Part shown: positions 46,990 through 56,479 of the stretch, piece by piece | Layout of the letters: every line of letters begins with the position of its first letter | Position numbering within the stretch: the first letter of the stretch is position 1 | Assembly (NCBI GenBank): GCA_031260355.1 | Contig: JAIRJZ010000038.1 | Coordinates: 1-64,000 of the forward strand | Direction: 5' to 3' | From: Burkholderiales bacterium | GTDB lineage: Bacteria; Pseudomonadota; Gammaproteobacteria; Burkholderiales; Casimicrobiaceae | Length of the DNA: 64,000 nt | Made by a program: the position numbers and the translations under genes | Notes under the pieces: generated by a model | Seen by the model: the letters and a program-made list of their open reading frames with translations, nothing else | What the model was told of the DNA's origin: nothing | Database searches by the model: none

Positions 46990-47328
46990 ATGCTTGAAAA
47001 AGTCAATTTGCTCGAAGCCGCCAATCAAACAAAACTGTTCCAGTATTTGAAAATCGGGCAGCTCAACAACCACGCACTCCATGTGTTGCAAGTTGAAAAC
47101 AGAACGCTGGATTTTCACGTTCATGAGCAATCGGACGAAATGTTTTATGTTCTTGAGGGGCGATTTGACATAGAACTGGATGACGGCTTCGTGCCTCTGG
47201 AAACGGGCGATATGGTCATCGTTCCCCAAGGCACCCGCCACCGGCCTGTGGTTAAAACGCGGGTCAAATGTTTGTTGATGGAATTGGACGGCACGCTGAA
47301 CGCCGACAATACCGGCGGGAGTTATTAA
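46990..47328 (+). CDS. Small cupin-domain protein
   Basis: Single-domain cupin of 112 residues. Motif 1 is DFHVHEQSDEMFYVLEG and motif 2 GDMVIVPQGTRHRPV, giving the His/His/Glu/His metal site. Such proteins are often mannose-isomerase-like or small metal enzymes; the substrate cannot be told. ATG 46990 is preferred; an in-frame ATG 13 codons earlier is possible. Its TAA overlaps the next start (TAATG). Confidence 0.8.
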   Translation: MLEKVNLLEAANQTKLFQYLKIGQLNNHALHVLQVENRTLDFHVHEQSDEMFYVLEGRFDIELDDGFVPLETGDMVIVPQGTRHRPVVKTRVKCLLMELDGTLNADNTGGSY

Positions 47329-48176
47329 TGGTGAAGAAACCCCATCCCCACCCTAACCCTCCCCTTGAAGGGGAGGGGGTAGGCGCACCTGTAGCAAGCC
47401 CCGACACCACCCTCTCCCTCAAGGGGGGAGGGGAGTTACGCTACAGCCGCCATCTGCTCCTGAACGAATGGGGACAGGAAGCGCAAGCAAAATGCGCCGC
47501 CGCCCACGCCGTGATTGTCGGCGCTGGCGGTCTGGGTTCTCCCGCCGCGCATTTCCTCGCCGCCGCCGGCGTCGGCACGATCACGCTGTGCGATGACGAC
47601 GATGTCGATCTGACCAACATCCAGCGGCAAATGCTTTACGCCACCGCCGACATCGGCAAGCGCAAAGTCGAAGCGGCGCGTGACCGTTTGCGGGCGGTCA
47701 ATCCTGATATCGCCCTACACGTCCGCGATGCGCGAATGGATGAAGCAACGTTGTGCGAACTCGCTCGCGCCGCCGATGTCGTGCTCGACTGCACCGATAA
47801 TTACAAAACGCGCCACGCGATCAACCGCGCCTGTGTCGCCGCGCGCGCGCCGTTGGTCTCGGGCGCCGCCATACGCTTCTACGGACAAGTCACCGTATTC
47901 GATCTGCGCAACAACGACTCACCGTGCTACCACTGCCTGTTCGGCGAAAACGAATCGCTCGAAGAGGCGCGCGCCGCGACGCTGGGTGTTTTGGCGCCGC
48001 TGGTCGGCATCGTCGGCACGACGCAGGCGGCGGAGGCATTGAAACTGTTGACCGGCATCGGCGAACCGCTGACCGGGCGTTTGCTGATGGTCGATGCGCT
48101 GACGATGCGGTGGGAGACGGTGAGGGTGAAACGGAGCCGGCGTTGTCCAGTGTGTTCCGGACGGGAGCCGAATTAG
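47328..48176 (+). CDS. MoeB/ThiF-family adenylyltransferase with repeat-derived N-terminus
   Basis: E1-like enzyme that adenylates the C-terminus of a sulfur-carrier protein (MoaD or ThiS). The core is complete: LRYSRHLLLNEWG, the ATP loop VGAGGLGSPAAH (65-76), DDDDVDLTNIQRQ, DCTDNYKTRHAINR, and two zinc Cys pairs CYHC and CPVC near the end. Typical MoeB starts only a few residues before LRYSRH, but here residues 4-35 (PHPHPNPPLEGEG...TLSLKGGG) are encoded by a palindromic repeat between the start codon and the core. MoeB versus ThiF is not resolved, nor is a catalytic-Cys assignment. Coupled to the cupin gene. Confidence 0.9.
   Translation: MVKKPHPHPNPPLEGEGVGAPVASPDTTLSLKGGGELRYSRHLLLNEWGQEAQAKCAAAHAVIVGAGGLGSPAAHFLAAAGVGTITLCDDDDVDLTNIQRQMLYATADIGKRKVEAARDRLRAVNPDIALHVRDARMDEATLCELARAADVVLDCTDNYKTRHAINRACVAARAPLVSGAAIRFYGQVTVFDLRNNDSPCYHCLFGENESLEEARAATLGVLAPLVGIVGTTQAAEALKLLTGIGEPLTGRLLMVDALTMRWETVRVKRSRRCPVCSGREPN
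47337..47435. repeat. Palindromic repeat inside the 5' end of the MoeB/ThiF gene
   Basis: Two cores, CCCTCCCCTTGAAGGGGAGGG and CCCTCTCCCTCAAGGGGGGAGGGG, lie in tandem and are read in frame as the N-terminal extension of the protein. CATCCCCACCCTAACCC before the first core is shared with the copies in queA and cca. Confidence 0.8.
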
Positions 48177-48268
48177 GCTCACGCGGAGGCGCGGAGCCCC
48201 CCCTTTCCCCGCTTTTCTTGCTCCGCGCAGGAACAGAAAGGCTCGCCGATCTCTCCGTGATGGGCACG

Positions 48269-48739
48269 TTACGCTTTGCCCACCCTAAGCCTCTTTGTAA
48301 AAGATTCCAGCGTGGCATAAGACAGCTTTAGTTGCTTCGCAAATGCAGCAACCCTTTCTTCAGAAAGATCAGCGGACAAAAACATTTGGCCGTTATTACA
48401 AAAGGCGTCGCACCATTCCAAAAGAGGCGTTTCCCCTTTATACACAGACAAATGATCAAGAACCTCTGGTTCCGCATGGTGCTCAGACAAAAGAGCAAGC
48501 TCCCTGAACAGGCCTTTGTCGAAAATGCACCTGATTTTTACCGAAACGCCAAATGTCCCCGAGGGAGCCAAAAACTTCCCGGGCTGCAAACGTTTCAAAT
48601 AACAATCAACAACCTCCTCTTCCATTGATGTACCTTCAACAAAAAAGGTTGTTGCCTCTGGGAATGCGTCGGGTAATATTTCAAAGAATTGGGTGATATC
48701 AACTGGGCCTTCGATTACCCAGCCATTGTTCTCGTCCAT
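48269..48739 (-). CDS. Hypothetical protein, 156 aa, overlapping slmA
   Basis: Unrecognised. An acidic cytoplasmic protein without signal or membrane segments; the N-terminus DENNGWVIEGPVDITQFFEILPD and the C-terminal helix VAAFAKQLKLSYATLESFTKRL suggest a mixed alpha/beta fold. Base composition is clearly lower in GC than the neighbours. The ATG at 48739 overlaps the slmA 3' end by 25 bases, so translation may be coupled. The frame, length and composition argue for a real but recently acquired gene. Confidence 0.6.
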   Translation of the reverse strand: MDENNGWVIEGPVDITQFFEILPDAFPEATTFFVEGTSMEEEVVDCYLKRLQPGKFLAPSGTFGVSVKIRCIFDKGLFRELALLSEHHAEPEVLDHLSVYKGETPLLEWCDAFCNNGQMFLSADLSEERVAAFAKQLKLSYATLESFTKRLRVGKA

Positions 48740-49323
48740 GTTTCCGCCCACCCCAGCAACAACGCCCGCTGCGCCTCCCAGCCTTCCTGTGGGCGGCGCT
48801 TGAAGCCGGTCTTCACAAAAAACTGCCAGCGTCCGGCGACATAGGCGATCAACACCGCTGCCTGAGCGCCAATGTCGTGCTCACGCGGTAGCCGGTCGGC
48901 CAGTTGGGCGACGCGCAGCGACTGGCGGAAAGCCGCTTCGATCCGCTCGAAAAGCTGGTTGATCCGCTGCTGCAAGCGTTCGTGTTCATGCACCAATGCT
49001 TCACCGGTCAGCACGCGGGTCATGCCCGGATTTTTTTCGGCGAAACCGAGCAGCATCGAAACGATTTGCTCGGTTTGTGCCTTGCCGTCCTCGTCGTCGG
49101 ACTGGATTTTGTTGATCAGGGAAAACAGGGTGTTTTCGATGAACTCGATCAGCCCCTCGTACATCTGCGCCTTGCTGGCAAAATGGCGATACAGCGCCGC
49201 TTCGGAAACATCGAGCTGCGCCGCCAGCGCGGCGGTGGTGATTTTTTCAGCGCGCGGATTTTCCAGCATGCTCGCCAGCGTTTGCAGAATCTGTCCGCGA
49301 CGTTCTCCCTGCCGTGCTGCCAT
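48715..49323 (-). CDS. slmA: Nucleoid occlusion factor SlmA
   Basis: TetR-fold DNA-binding protein that blocks FtsZ assembly over the nucleoid. The N-terminal HTH EKITTAALAAQLDVSEAALYRHFASKAQMYEGLIEFIE is nearly identical to the SlmA consensus. 202 residues. It lies just after argB on the same strand with a 66-base gap, a common betaproteobacterial neighbourhood. Confidence 0.93.
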   Translation of the reverse strand: MAARQGERRGQILQTLASMLENPRAEKITTAALAAQLDVSEAALYRHFASKAQMYEGLIEFIENTLFSLINKIQSDDEDGKAQTEQIVSMLLGFAEKNPGMTRVLTGEALVHEHERLQQRINQLFERIEAAFRQSLRVAQLADRLPREHDIGAQAAVLIAYVAGRWQFFVKTGFKRRPQEGWEAQRALLLGWAETWTRTMAG

Positions 49324-49389
49324 GTTTTCCCCTCTCCGCTCTTCTCGCTCTCCGCCTCGTTCCCTTTGCCGCTCTATCCCGCTCGCGCG

Positions 49390-50322
<933 letters not shown>

Positions 50323-50455
50323 TTATGGTCGGGCTCTGATTGTACCCGAAGGCACGTTCCGCCGCCTGTCTTCTTGAGACGCTGGCATGATGTTATGCTC
50401 AACTCAGGTTACCCAATCATGGAAGCATGATGGCGCGGTTGCTGCGTAACCGTTC

Positions 50456-50475
50456 AAAAACCGCCGACGGCGGTT
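50456..50475 (-). terminator. Short intrinsic terminator after the WbpM-like gene
   Basis: Minus-strand AACCGCC, loop GTC, GGCGGTT followed by TTTTTG, about 60 bases after the stop of the dehydratase gene. It probably ends the surface-polysaccharide transcription unit. Confidence 0.6.
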
Positions 50476-50533
50476 ATCTGGCGCGCGCCCGCCAAGGATT
50501 TCTACTGAACTCCCGAGGTCTGCGAAAAAATTC

Positions 50534-52396
50534 TTACGCTTTGCCGTCGGGCGACGCCGCCCGATCCGCCGCGTTCCGATACTCGGGAATCCAGCATTTC
50601 AGCCACCCGCTCAGCGTTTCAGGAGCAGGCAACGTTTGGCTGTCTTCGCAGCGTGCGATGATCTCTTCAATGAGGCCGCCGGGCACTTGCCGCGCTTGCG
50701 CCACTTTGATTTTCGGGTGCGGCGTCGGCCGTCCTTCTTCCCCGTCCGCCAGCAATTCTTCGTGCAGCTTCTCGCCGGCGCGCAGGCCGGTGATTTCGAT
50801 TTTGACATGTTCGGGGTCGGCTCCCGACAACCGGATCATGTCGCGCGCCAGATCGACAATCCGGATCGGCTCGCCCATATCGAGCACCATGATGTCGCCG
50901 CCCGCCCCCTGCAACCCCGCCTGCAACACCAGCCCCACCGCTTCCGGAATCGACATGAAGTAGCGGGTGATTTCCGGATGCGTCACCGTTACCGGTCCGC
51001 CGCGAGCGATCTGCGCCTGAAACTTGGGGATCACGCTGCCGGCGCTGTTCAGCACATTGCCGAAACGCACCATCACGAACTGCGTGGCGCCGTTTTGCAA
51101 CCACTGGCACACCATTTCGGCAAGCCGTTTGGAGGCGCCCATCACCGACCCGGGATTGACTGCTTTATCGGTCGAAATCAGGACAAATTTGGCCACGCCG
51201 GTCGCCGCCGCCGCCCGCCCCAGCACAAAGGTTCCGTAGGTATTGTTGCGTACCGCCTGCCAGGCATTGCCGGCGTCTTCCATCAGCGGCACATGTTTGT
51301 ACGCCGCCGCATGGAAAATCACGTCCGGCCGGAAGCGCGCGAGCAACGCCGATACCAGCGCCGCATCTTTGACGTCTCCGACCTGCGCCACCAGTTTGAT
51401 TTTCTCGCGCGCCGACGCTGCCAGCTCGCTGCGGATCTCGTAAAGCGCCGCTTCCGAAACATCGAACAACACCAGCGTCGCGGGCTTGTAGCGCAGAATC
51501 TGCCGACACAACTCCCCGCCGATCGAACCGCCGGCGCCGGTCACCAACACGACCCGGTTGCCCAGCCAGTCAACCAGCCCGGGCGCATCGAGCAGCACCG
51601 GCTCGCGGCCAAGCAAATCTTCAACATCGAGATTGCGCCAGGTGGTCAGTTGCGTCCCGACCAGCAGGTCTTCGTAAGTCGGCACCGTCAGCGCGGTGAC
51701 GCCGGCCGCCAAACATTCTTCGCTGACTTGACGGCGAATCCGGTGGTTGGCCGACGGCAACGCCAGCACCACTTTGTAAACGTTGTAGCGTTTCACCCAG
51801 TGCGCCAGTTCGTCGATTCCCCCCAACACCGGCACGCCGTGCACACGCCGGTGCTGCTTGTTGGCATCGTCGTCGAGAAACCCAACGATGCGCCATTCGC
51901 GGCTGCCCGCCAGCGCCTCGGCCAGCCGCACGCCGGCGGCGCCGGCGCCCAGCACCAGAATCGGCTCGCCCAACGCGGTCAGCGGGCTGAACAGCCGCGC
52001 TTCGCGCCACATCCGGTAAATGACGCGGCTGCCCGCCATCAAAAAGGTCAAGACGATCGGATAGAGCAGCAGCACCGTGCGCGGCACATTGGCCGGTGTC
52101 TGCGTCAGCATCAGCGTCAAAGGAATCGCCAGCGCCCCCAGTCCGGCCGATAGCACGATCCGCTTCAGGTCATCGAGACTGGCGTAGCGCCACAGTCCGC
52201 GGTAAAGCCCCATCACAATACAGACGACCGCTTGCACCGGGATCACCCAGACCAGCGTCCGCCATAACCCCTCCCAATCCATTGGCAGCGACCACAGCGA
52301 AAAGCGCAGCCCATAGACCGCCCACCACGCAATCAGTGCAGCGGCAATATCGTGAACAAAGGCAAACCATGCCCGTCCGCGGGGAATTCGCGTCAT
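50534..52396 (-). CDS. Polysaccharide UDP-sugar 4,6-dehydratase, WbpM/CapD family
   Basis: Membrane-anchored nucleotide-sugar dehydratase that makes UDP-4-keto-6-deoxy sugars for O-antigen or capsule. About four N-terminal helices (residues 10-125), a CoA-binding-like Rossmann domain (ILVLGAGAAGVRLAEAL), then the SDR domain with VTGAGGSIGGELCRQIL (286-303) and the family's STDKAVNPGSVMGASKR catalytic region. 620 residues, typical of WbpM/FlaA1-type long forms. Seven bases after the WbpL-like gene on the same strand, as in Pseudomonas wbpL-wbpM. Confidence 0.93.
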   Translation of the reverse strand: MTRIPRGRAWFAFVHDIAAALIAWWAVYGLRFSLWSLPMDWEGLWRTLVWVIPVQAVVCIVMGLYRGLWRYASLDDLKRIVLSAGLGALAIPLTLMLTQTPANVPRTVLLLYPIVLTFLMAGSRVIYRMWREARLFSPLTALGEPILVLGAGAAGVRLAEALAGSREWRIVGFLDDDANKQHRRVHGVPVLGGIDELAHWVKRYNVYKVVLALPSANHRIRRQVSEECLAAGVTALTVPTYEDLLVGTQLTTWRNLDVEDLLGREPVLLDAPGLVDWLGNRVVLVTGAGGSIGGELCRQILRYKPATLVLFDVSEAALYEIRSELAASAREKIKLVAQVGDVKDAALVSALLARFRPDVIFHAAAYKHVPLMEDAGNAWQAVRNNTYGTFVLGRAAAATGVAKFVLISTDKAVNPGSVMGASKRLAEMVCQWLQNGATQFVMVRFGNVLNSAGSVIPKFQAQIARGGPVTVTHPEITRYFMSIPEAVGLVLQAGLQGAGGDIMVLDMGEPIRIVDLARDMIRLSGADPEHVKIEITGLRAGEKLHEELLADGEEGRPTPHPKIKVAQARQVPGGLIEEIIARCEDSQTLPAPETLSGWLKCWIPEYRNAADRAASPDGKA

Positions 52397-52403
52397 GAGA
52401 CTT

Positions 52404-53459
52404 TTATTCTCTTACCTTCCGTTTCCGCCAATGATAGTCGATGACCGCGAAGAAGCCAAAATGAACCAGCGTCCATGCCGACAGCACCAGCGCCCCCATC
52501 TCCGGTGCCTTGACCGCGCAAAACCCCGCCGTCGCAGCGCACCCCGCCATCAAAGCCGCATAAAACGCCAACGTGCCGCGGTGGCCTGCCCCCATTTGCA
52601 GCAACCGCTGGTAATAATGCGTTTTGTGCCCCTCCCAAACCTTTTCCCGCCGCCACAGCCGCCGCAGCAGCGTCACCGTCGCATCCAGGACGAAAGGCAG
52701 AAACACCAGCACCGGGAACCACAGCCCCCAAGCCTGCTCGGCCACTCCCCACCAGCCGAACAATGCGCCGAGAAATCCCAGCGGTACGGCGCCGACGTCC
52801 CCGATGAACATCCGCGCCGGCGGCAGGTTGACCGCCATTAGCGGTATCAGCGCCGCCATCCCGACCAGCGGCAGCCACCACCAGATCAGACCATGCGCAT
52901 AGCCGGTTCCGGCATACGCCGCCAACCCGACCAGCGCCATCGTCGCCGCCAGACCGTCGCTACCGTCCATGAAATTGAAAAGATTGCACATCCAGACGGT
53001 TGACAACACCAGAACAGTGCCGCACACCCACCAGGGGAGCGCCGAGAATTCAAGCGCTTTTTCGGAGGTGAGCGCCCACAAACCCGCTGCCGCCACCAAC
53101 GCCGCCGCCGTTTGAACCAGTAACCGCCAACGCGCCGACACACCGCGACAATCATCCCAAAACGACACTGCCGCCACCGCCGCCCAGCCGCAGAAAAACG
53201 ATGTCGCAAGCATCAGGCTTGGGGCAAACGCCTTTTCCGAAGCCATGCCGGACAACACGATCCAACCCGCCCCGGCCAGCCAGCCGCCCCATAACATCAG
53301 CGCTGCCACCCGCGGAATCGGCTTGTCATGAAGTGTCCGGGCATTGGGCTGCGCATGTGGTAAAAATGCCACAGTCTTGACCAATGCCGCTCCCAGCGCC
53401 GATGACGTCAGAAACGCGACCAGCAACGCACAAATCAGGTTGTCCGCTTCGATGCCCAT
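52404..53459 (-). CDS. Undecaprenyl-phosphate glycosyl-1-phosphate transferase, WbpL/WecA-like
   Basis: Polytopic membrane enzyme that starts O-unit assembly on undecaprenyl phosphate. Family motifs: SFWDDCRGVSARWRLLVQ, CNLFNFMDGSDGLAATMA and PARMFIGDVGAVPLGF, with about ten hydrophobic helices and a late HKTHYYQRLLQMG loop. 351 residues. Upstream partner of the WbpM-like gene. The exact sugar is not predictable. Confidence 0.92.
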   Translation of the reverse strand: MGIEADNLICALLVAFLTSSALGAALVKTVAFLPHAQPNARTLHDKPIPRVAALMLWGGWLAGAGWIVLSGMASEKAFAPSLMLATSFFCGWAAVAAVSFWDDCRGVSARWRLLVQTAAALVAAAGLWALTSEKALEFSALPWWVCGTVLVLSTVWMCNLFNFMDGSDGLAATMALVGLAAYAGTGYAHGLIWWWLPLVGMAALIPLMAVNLPPARMFIGDVGAVPLGFLGALFGWWGVAEQAWGLWFPVLVFLPFVLDATVTLLRRLWRREKVWEGHKTHYYQRLLQMGAGHRGTLAFYAALMAGCAATAGFCAVKAPEMGALVLSAWTLVHFGFFAVIDYHWRKRKVRE

Positions 53460-53754
53460 AGCCCTATCTTCTCCATTGGTTCATCAAAATATCGAAAAAT
53501 TCAATCATGATCAAATGTTATGCGGAAAATCTTCTTTTCCCGTGGGTCGCCCCCCCGTTTTCCTTCAGAATCATGTTGCGGATGAACAACATCTCTCTCA
53601 AGACCCCATTTTGCCCCCCTCTGTTTCTTGCCTCCCCCTTGCCGCTCTTGGCACAATGCAATCAACTTCTCGGGGATCTCAGAGAAGGTTTTTTTGATGG
53701 CAAGCGTATAACGCAGGAACCTTGCCGATTTTATCTGTTAGAGGAGAGATTTTC

Positions 53755-54852
53755 ATGAAAAAGAAACTCGTCGCGATTGCTGTTGCCGGCCTTCTGGCCG
53801 CCCCGTTGGTGCAAGCGCAAACCGCGAATGTCACGATTTATGGTCGTATCAACATGGACCTGGATTTCATCAGCTCCAGCCAAGACAGCAGCCTCGGTAA
53901 AGTCCAGCGGGTCAGCTCCAACGCGTCCCGTATCGGTTTCAGAGGAACCGAGTCGCTGGGCGGTGGTCTGAACGCGATTTTCCAAATCGAATCGCAGTTC
54001 CAAGGCGATGGCGTTTATGCGGCCGGTGGTAAGCCGGGTTTGCTGGGTTCGCGCGACACGTGGCTCGGTCTGCAAGGTGGCTGGGGTGCCGTCAAAATCG
54101 GTCACATGCTGACCCCGTATGATGCGATCCAACCCATCTTCGGTAATGCGCCGAACGGTGGCCCGGTGACGATCCTGTCCACCGGCGGTCTGTGGGGACA
54201 GTGGAATATGAGCAACGCCAACGGTGGTTTCGGTCAGCGTTTGGAAAACGCGGTTCGTTACGACTCGCCGAAGGTTGCCGGCTTCCAGGGCATGCTGCAG
54301 TATTCGACCAAAGAAGCAGCGAGCAACAATGGTTGGAACGGTGGTCTTGGCCTGTTCTATGATAACGCCGGCCTGCAAGTCGCCTTCGCGTATGAAACCA
54401 ATCAGGAATACCGTGCGGTTGATCGTAATGACAACGCATACACTCTTGCCGCCGCTTACAAGTTCGGCGCCTTCCGTCCGGCAGCGGTCTATGAATACCT
54501 TGAGTATGAAGTCGCCAACGGCAAGCTGAAGCGTCACATGTACGGCGCCAGCCTGACGATGGACCTTGGTCCTGGCAAGCTGTATGGCGCGCTGCTCTTT
54601 GCCGACAAGGGCAAAGGCGCGGCAGGCGGCGCTATTGGTAACATCCGTGAAGGAAAAGATACCGGCGCCACGATGTACAACCTCAGCTATACCTATGACC
54701 TGTCGAAGCGGACTTCGGTCTATGCCGGTTACGTCTATATCGACAACAAGGACAATGCAACCTACACCTTCGGTATGAATGGGCACGGCACGGGCGTAAA
54801 ACCGGGCTTGACCCAGCAAGGTCTTATCCTTGGCGCTGTGCACAATTTCTAA
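53755..54852 (+). CDS. Gram-negative porin
   Basis: Trimeric outer-membrane diffusion channel of the betaproteobacterial OmpC/PorB type. A signal peptide (KKKLVAIAVAGLLAAPLVQA) is followed by TANVTIYGRINMDLDFI, the SSRIGFRGTESLGGGLNAIFQIESQF-type first strands, and DTWLGLQGGWGAVKIGHMLTPYD. The last residue is Phe (GAVHNF), as needed for BAM insertion. 365 residues. GGAGAG precedes the start; its own terminator follows. The 295-base upstream gap (53460-53754) contains no gene and should hold its promoter. Confidence 0.95.
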   Translation: MKKKLVAIAVAGLLAAPLVQAQTANVTIYGRINMDLDFISSSQDSSLGKVQRVSSNASRIGFRGTESLGGGLNAIFQIESQFQGDGVYAAGGKPGLLGSRDTWLGLQGGWGAVKIGHMLTPYDAIQPIFGNAPNGGPVTILSTGGLWGQWNMSNANGGFGQRLENAVRYDSPKVAGFQGMLQYSTKEAASNNGWNGGLGLFYDNAGLQVAFAYETNQEYRAVDRNDNAYTLAAAYKFGAFRPAAVYEYLEYEVANGKLKRHMYGASLTMDLGPGKLYGALLFADKGKGAAGGAIGNIREGKDTGATMYNLSYTYDLSKRTSVYAGYVYIDNKDNATYTFGMNGHGTGVKPGLTQQGLILGAVHNF

Positions 54853-54899
54853 GACAGCACGCGTAAAGAATTCCGTTTCTGACGGAACACCAACAGCAG

Positions 54900-54930
54900 C
54901 GGGCCTCGAAAGAGGCCCGTTTTATTTTTA
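54900..54930 (+). terminator. Rho-independent terminator of the porin gene
   Basis: CGGGCCTC, tetraloop GAAA, GAGGCCCG, then TTTTATTTTTA. An 8-bp perfect GC-rich stem 48 bases after the stop codon. Confidence 0.95.
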
Positions 54931-55066
54931 TTGCTACTGTTTCTTTCCGACGCTCCTCTATCGCGCGGGAGCGAATCATCATTCACCCCGACATCCCCAC
55001 CGTCCGTTTGAAGCCGGCAAGTCTTCCGATGCATCCTCTTTGTAGGGGAGAATAACCATTCGCCTA

Positions 55067-56479
55067 TCATTCGCCTCTGCGCGTTCCTGCCGCCCGTTTG
55101 AAGTCGGCAAGCGCCGCGAGCCGCGCCGCGCGAAGCGCTGCCGGAAGTTCGACCGGGGCATGGTTGCGGGCGATTGCCGCCGCATCGATATTCTGCAACG
55201 CCCGTGCCGCGCCTTCGATAAAACGCGCCGCCGGAGGAACGCTATCCTTTGCTCCCCTCTCCCCCCCGACTAGAAGCGCCTCGGGGGCAAGCTCTTGCGG
55301 GAGAGGGGCAGGGGGGGAAACTGAAAACCCATCCCCACCCACCCCTTGAAGGGGAGGGCTTCCTTTCTGCGCCCAATCCCGAACCCCGGCATCCACGACC
55401 ATCGCGTCGATCAGCCAGCGCAAGCGCTGCGGACGCCGCAACACATCGGCCGCCATCAGCATCTTTAGCAACGCTTCCTCAGACAACTCGGGTGCGCGCA
55501 ACACTTCGCCGTGCCACTGCGTCACCAGTTGCGCCGCGTCGCCGCATTCCGCCGGCACTTTCAGCCGCGCCGACAACGCCCGCGCCAGCGGTGCGCCGCG
55601 TTCTTCGTGGCCGCGGTGGCTCGGCCATTGCGACGGCAGCGTCGCGCCTTTACCCAGATCGTGGCACAGCAGCGCGTAACGCACCGGCAACGCTTCGTCG
55701 CGCTGCGCGGCAAAGTCGAGCACCTGTTCGACGTGAATGCCGACATCGATCTCCGGATGGTGTTCGGGTTTCTGCGGCACGCCGTACAGCGTCGCGACTT
55801 CCGGTAGGACTTTCTCCAGCGCGCCGCAAGCGCGCAACACTTGCAAAAAGCGCGACGGCTTTTTCGCCATCAACGCCCGTGCCGTTTCCTGCCACAGCCG
55901 TTCCGCCGCCAATGCCGACAACTCGCCGCTGTCGGCGATGCGCCGCATCAGCGCCAGCGTTTCGTCGGCGACGATGAAATCGAACCGCGCCGCAAACCGC
56001 GCCACCCGCAACACCCGCAACGGGTCTTCGACGAACGCCGGCGACACATGCCGCAATACACCGTTGCGCAAATCGCGTTCGCCGCCGTAAGGGTCGATCA
56101 GCGCGCCATCCGCCGCCCGCGCCATCGCGTTGATGGTCAGATCGCGGCGGCAGAGATCGTCTTCGAGCGTCACCGCCGGATCCGTGTAGAACGTGAACCC
56201 GTGATAACCGCGCCCGGATTTTTTCTCGGCGCGCGCCAAAGCGTATTCTTCCTGCGTTCGCGGATGCAAAAACACCGGGAAATCGCGTCCGACCGGCCGA
56301 AACCCTGCCGCCAGCATCGCTTCCGGCGTCGCGCCGACCACCACATAGTCGCGGTCGGCCACCGGCCAGCCCAGCAACGCGTCGCGCACCGCGCCGCCGA
56401 CTTCGTAAACGCGCACCGCCGCCGGCAACCGCGCCAGTACCGGGTCGTCAGTGGTTTTCATCGCGCGTTTTTCGGTCAT
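55067..56479 (-). CDS. cca: CCA tRNA nucleotidyltransferase with internal repeat-derived segment
   Basis: Adds or repairs the 3' CCA of tRNAs, with phosphatase/phosphodiesterase activity from an HD domain. Nucleotidyltransferase motifs GGAVRD (28-33) and the catalytic DRDYVVVG (D42, D44) are intact, as are RRDLTINAMA, DPLRVLRVARFAARF and the HD pair in CHDLGKG (H273-D274). Residues about 372-413 (GSPPLQGVGGDGF...GGERGAKDS) are translated from a palindromic repeat, making the protein 470 residues against roughly 410-430 in relatives. The insert lies after the HD domain. The ATG at 56479 shares a base with the upstream stop. Confidence 0.94.
   Translation of the reverse strand: MTEKRAMKTTDDPVLARLPAAVRVYEVGGAVRDALLGWPVADRDYVVVGATPEAMLAAGFRPVGRDFPVFLHPRTQEEYALARAEKKSGRGYHGFTFYTDPAVTLEDDLCRRDLTINAMARAADGALIDPYGGERDLRNGVLRHVSPAFVEDPLRVLRVARFAARFDFIVADETLALMRRIADSGELSALAAERLWQETARALMAKKPSRFLQVLRACGALEKVLPEVATLYGVPQKPEHHPEIDVGIHVEQVLDFAAQRDEALPVRYALLCHDLGKGATLPSQWPSHRGHEERGAPLARALSARLKVPAECGDAAQLVTQWHGEVLRAPELSEEALLKMLMAADVLRRPQRLRWLIDAMVVDAGVRDWAQKGSPPLQGVGGDGFSVSPPAPLPQELAPEALLVGGERGAKDSVPPAARFIEGAARALQNIDAAAIARNHAPVELPAALRAARLAALADFKRAAGTRRGE
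55249..55370. repeat. Palindromic repeat inside cca
   Basis: Contains CTCTTGCGGGAGAGGGGCAGG and CCATCCCCACCC...CCCCTTGAAGGGGAGGG. The second core and its flank match the copies in queA and the MoeB/ThiF gene. Read on the minus strand it has no stop in the cca frame. Confidence 0.8.
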
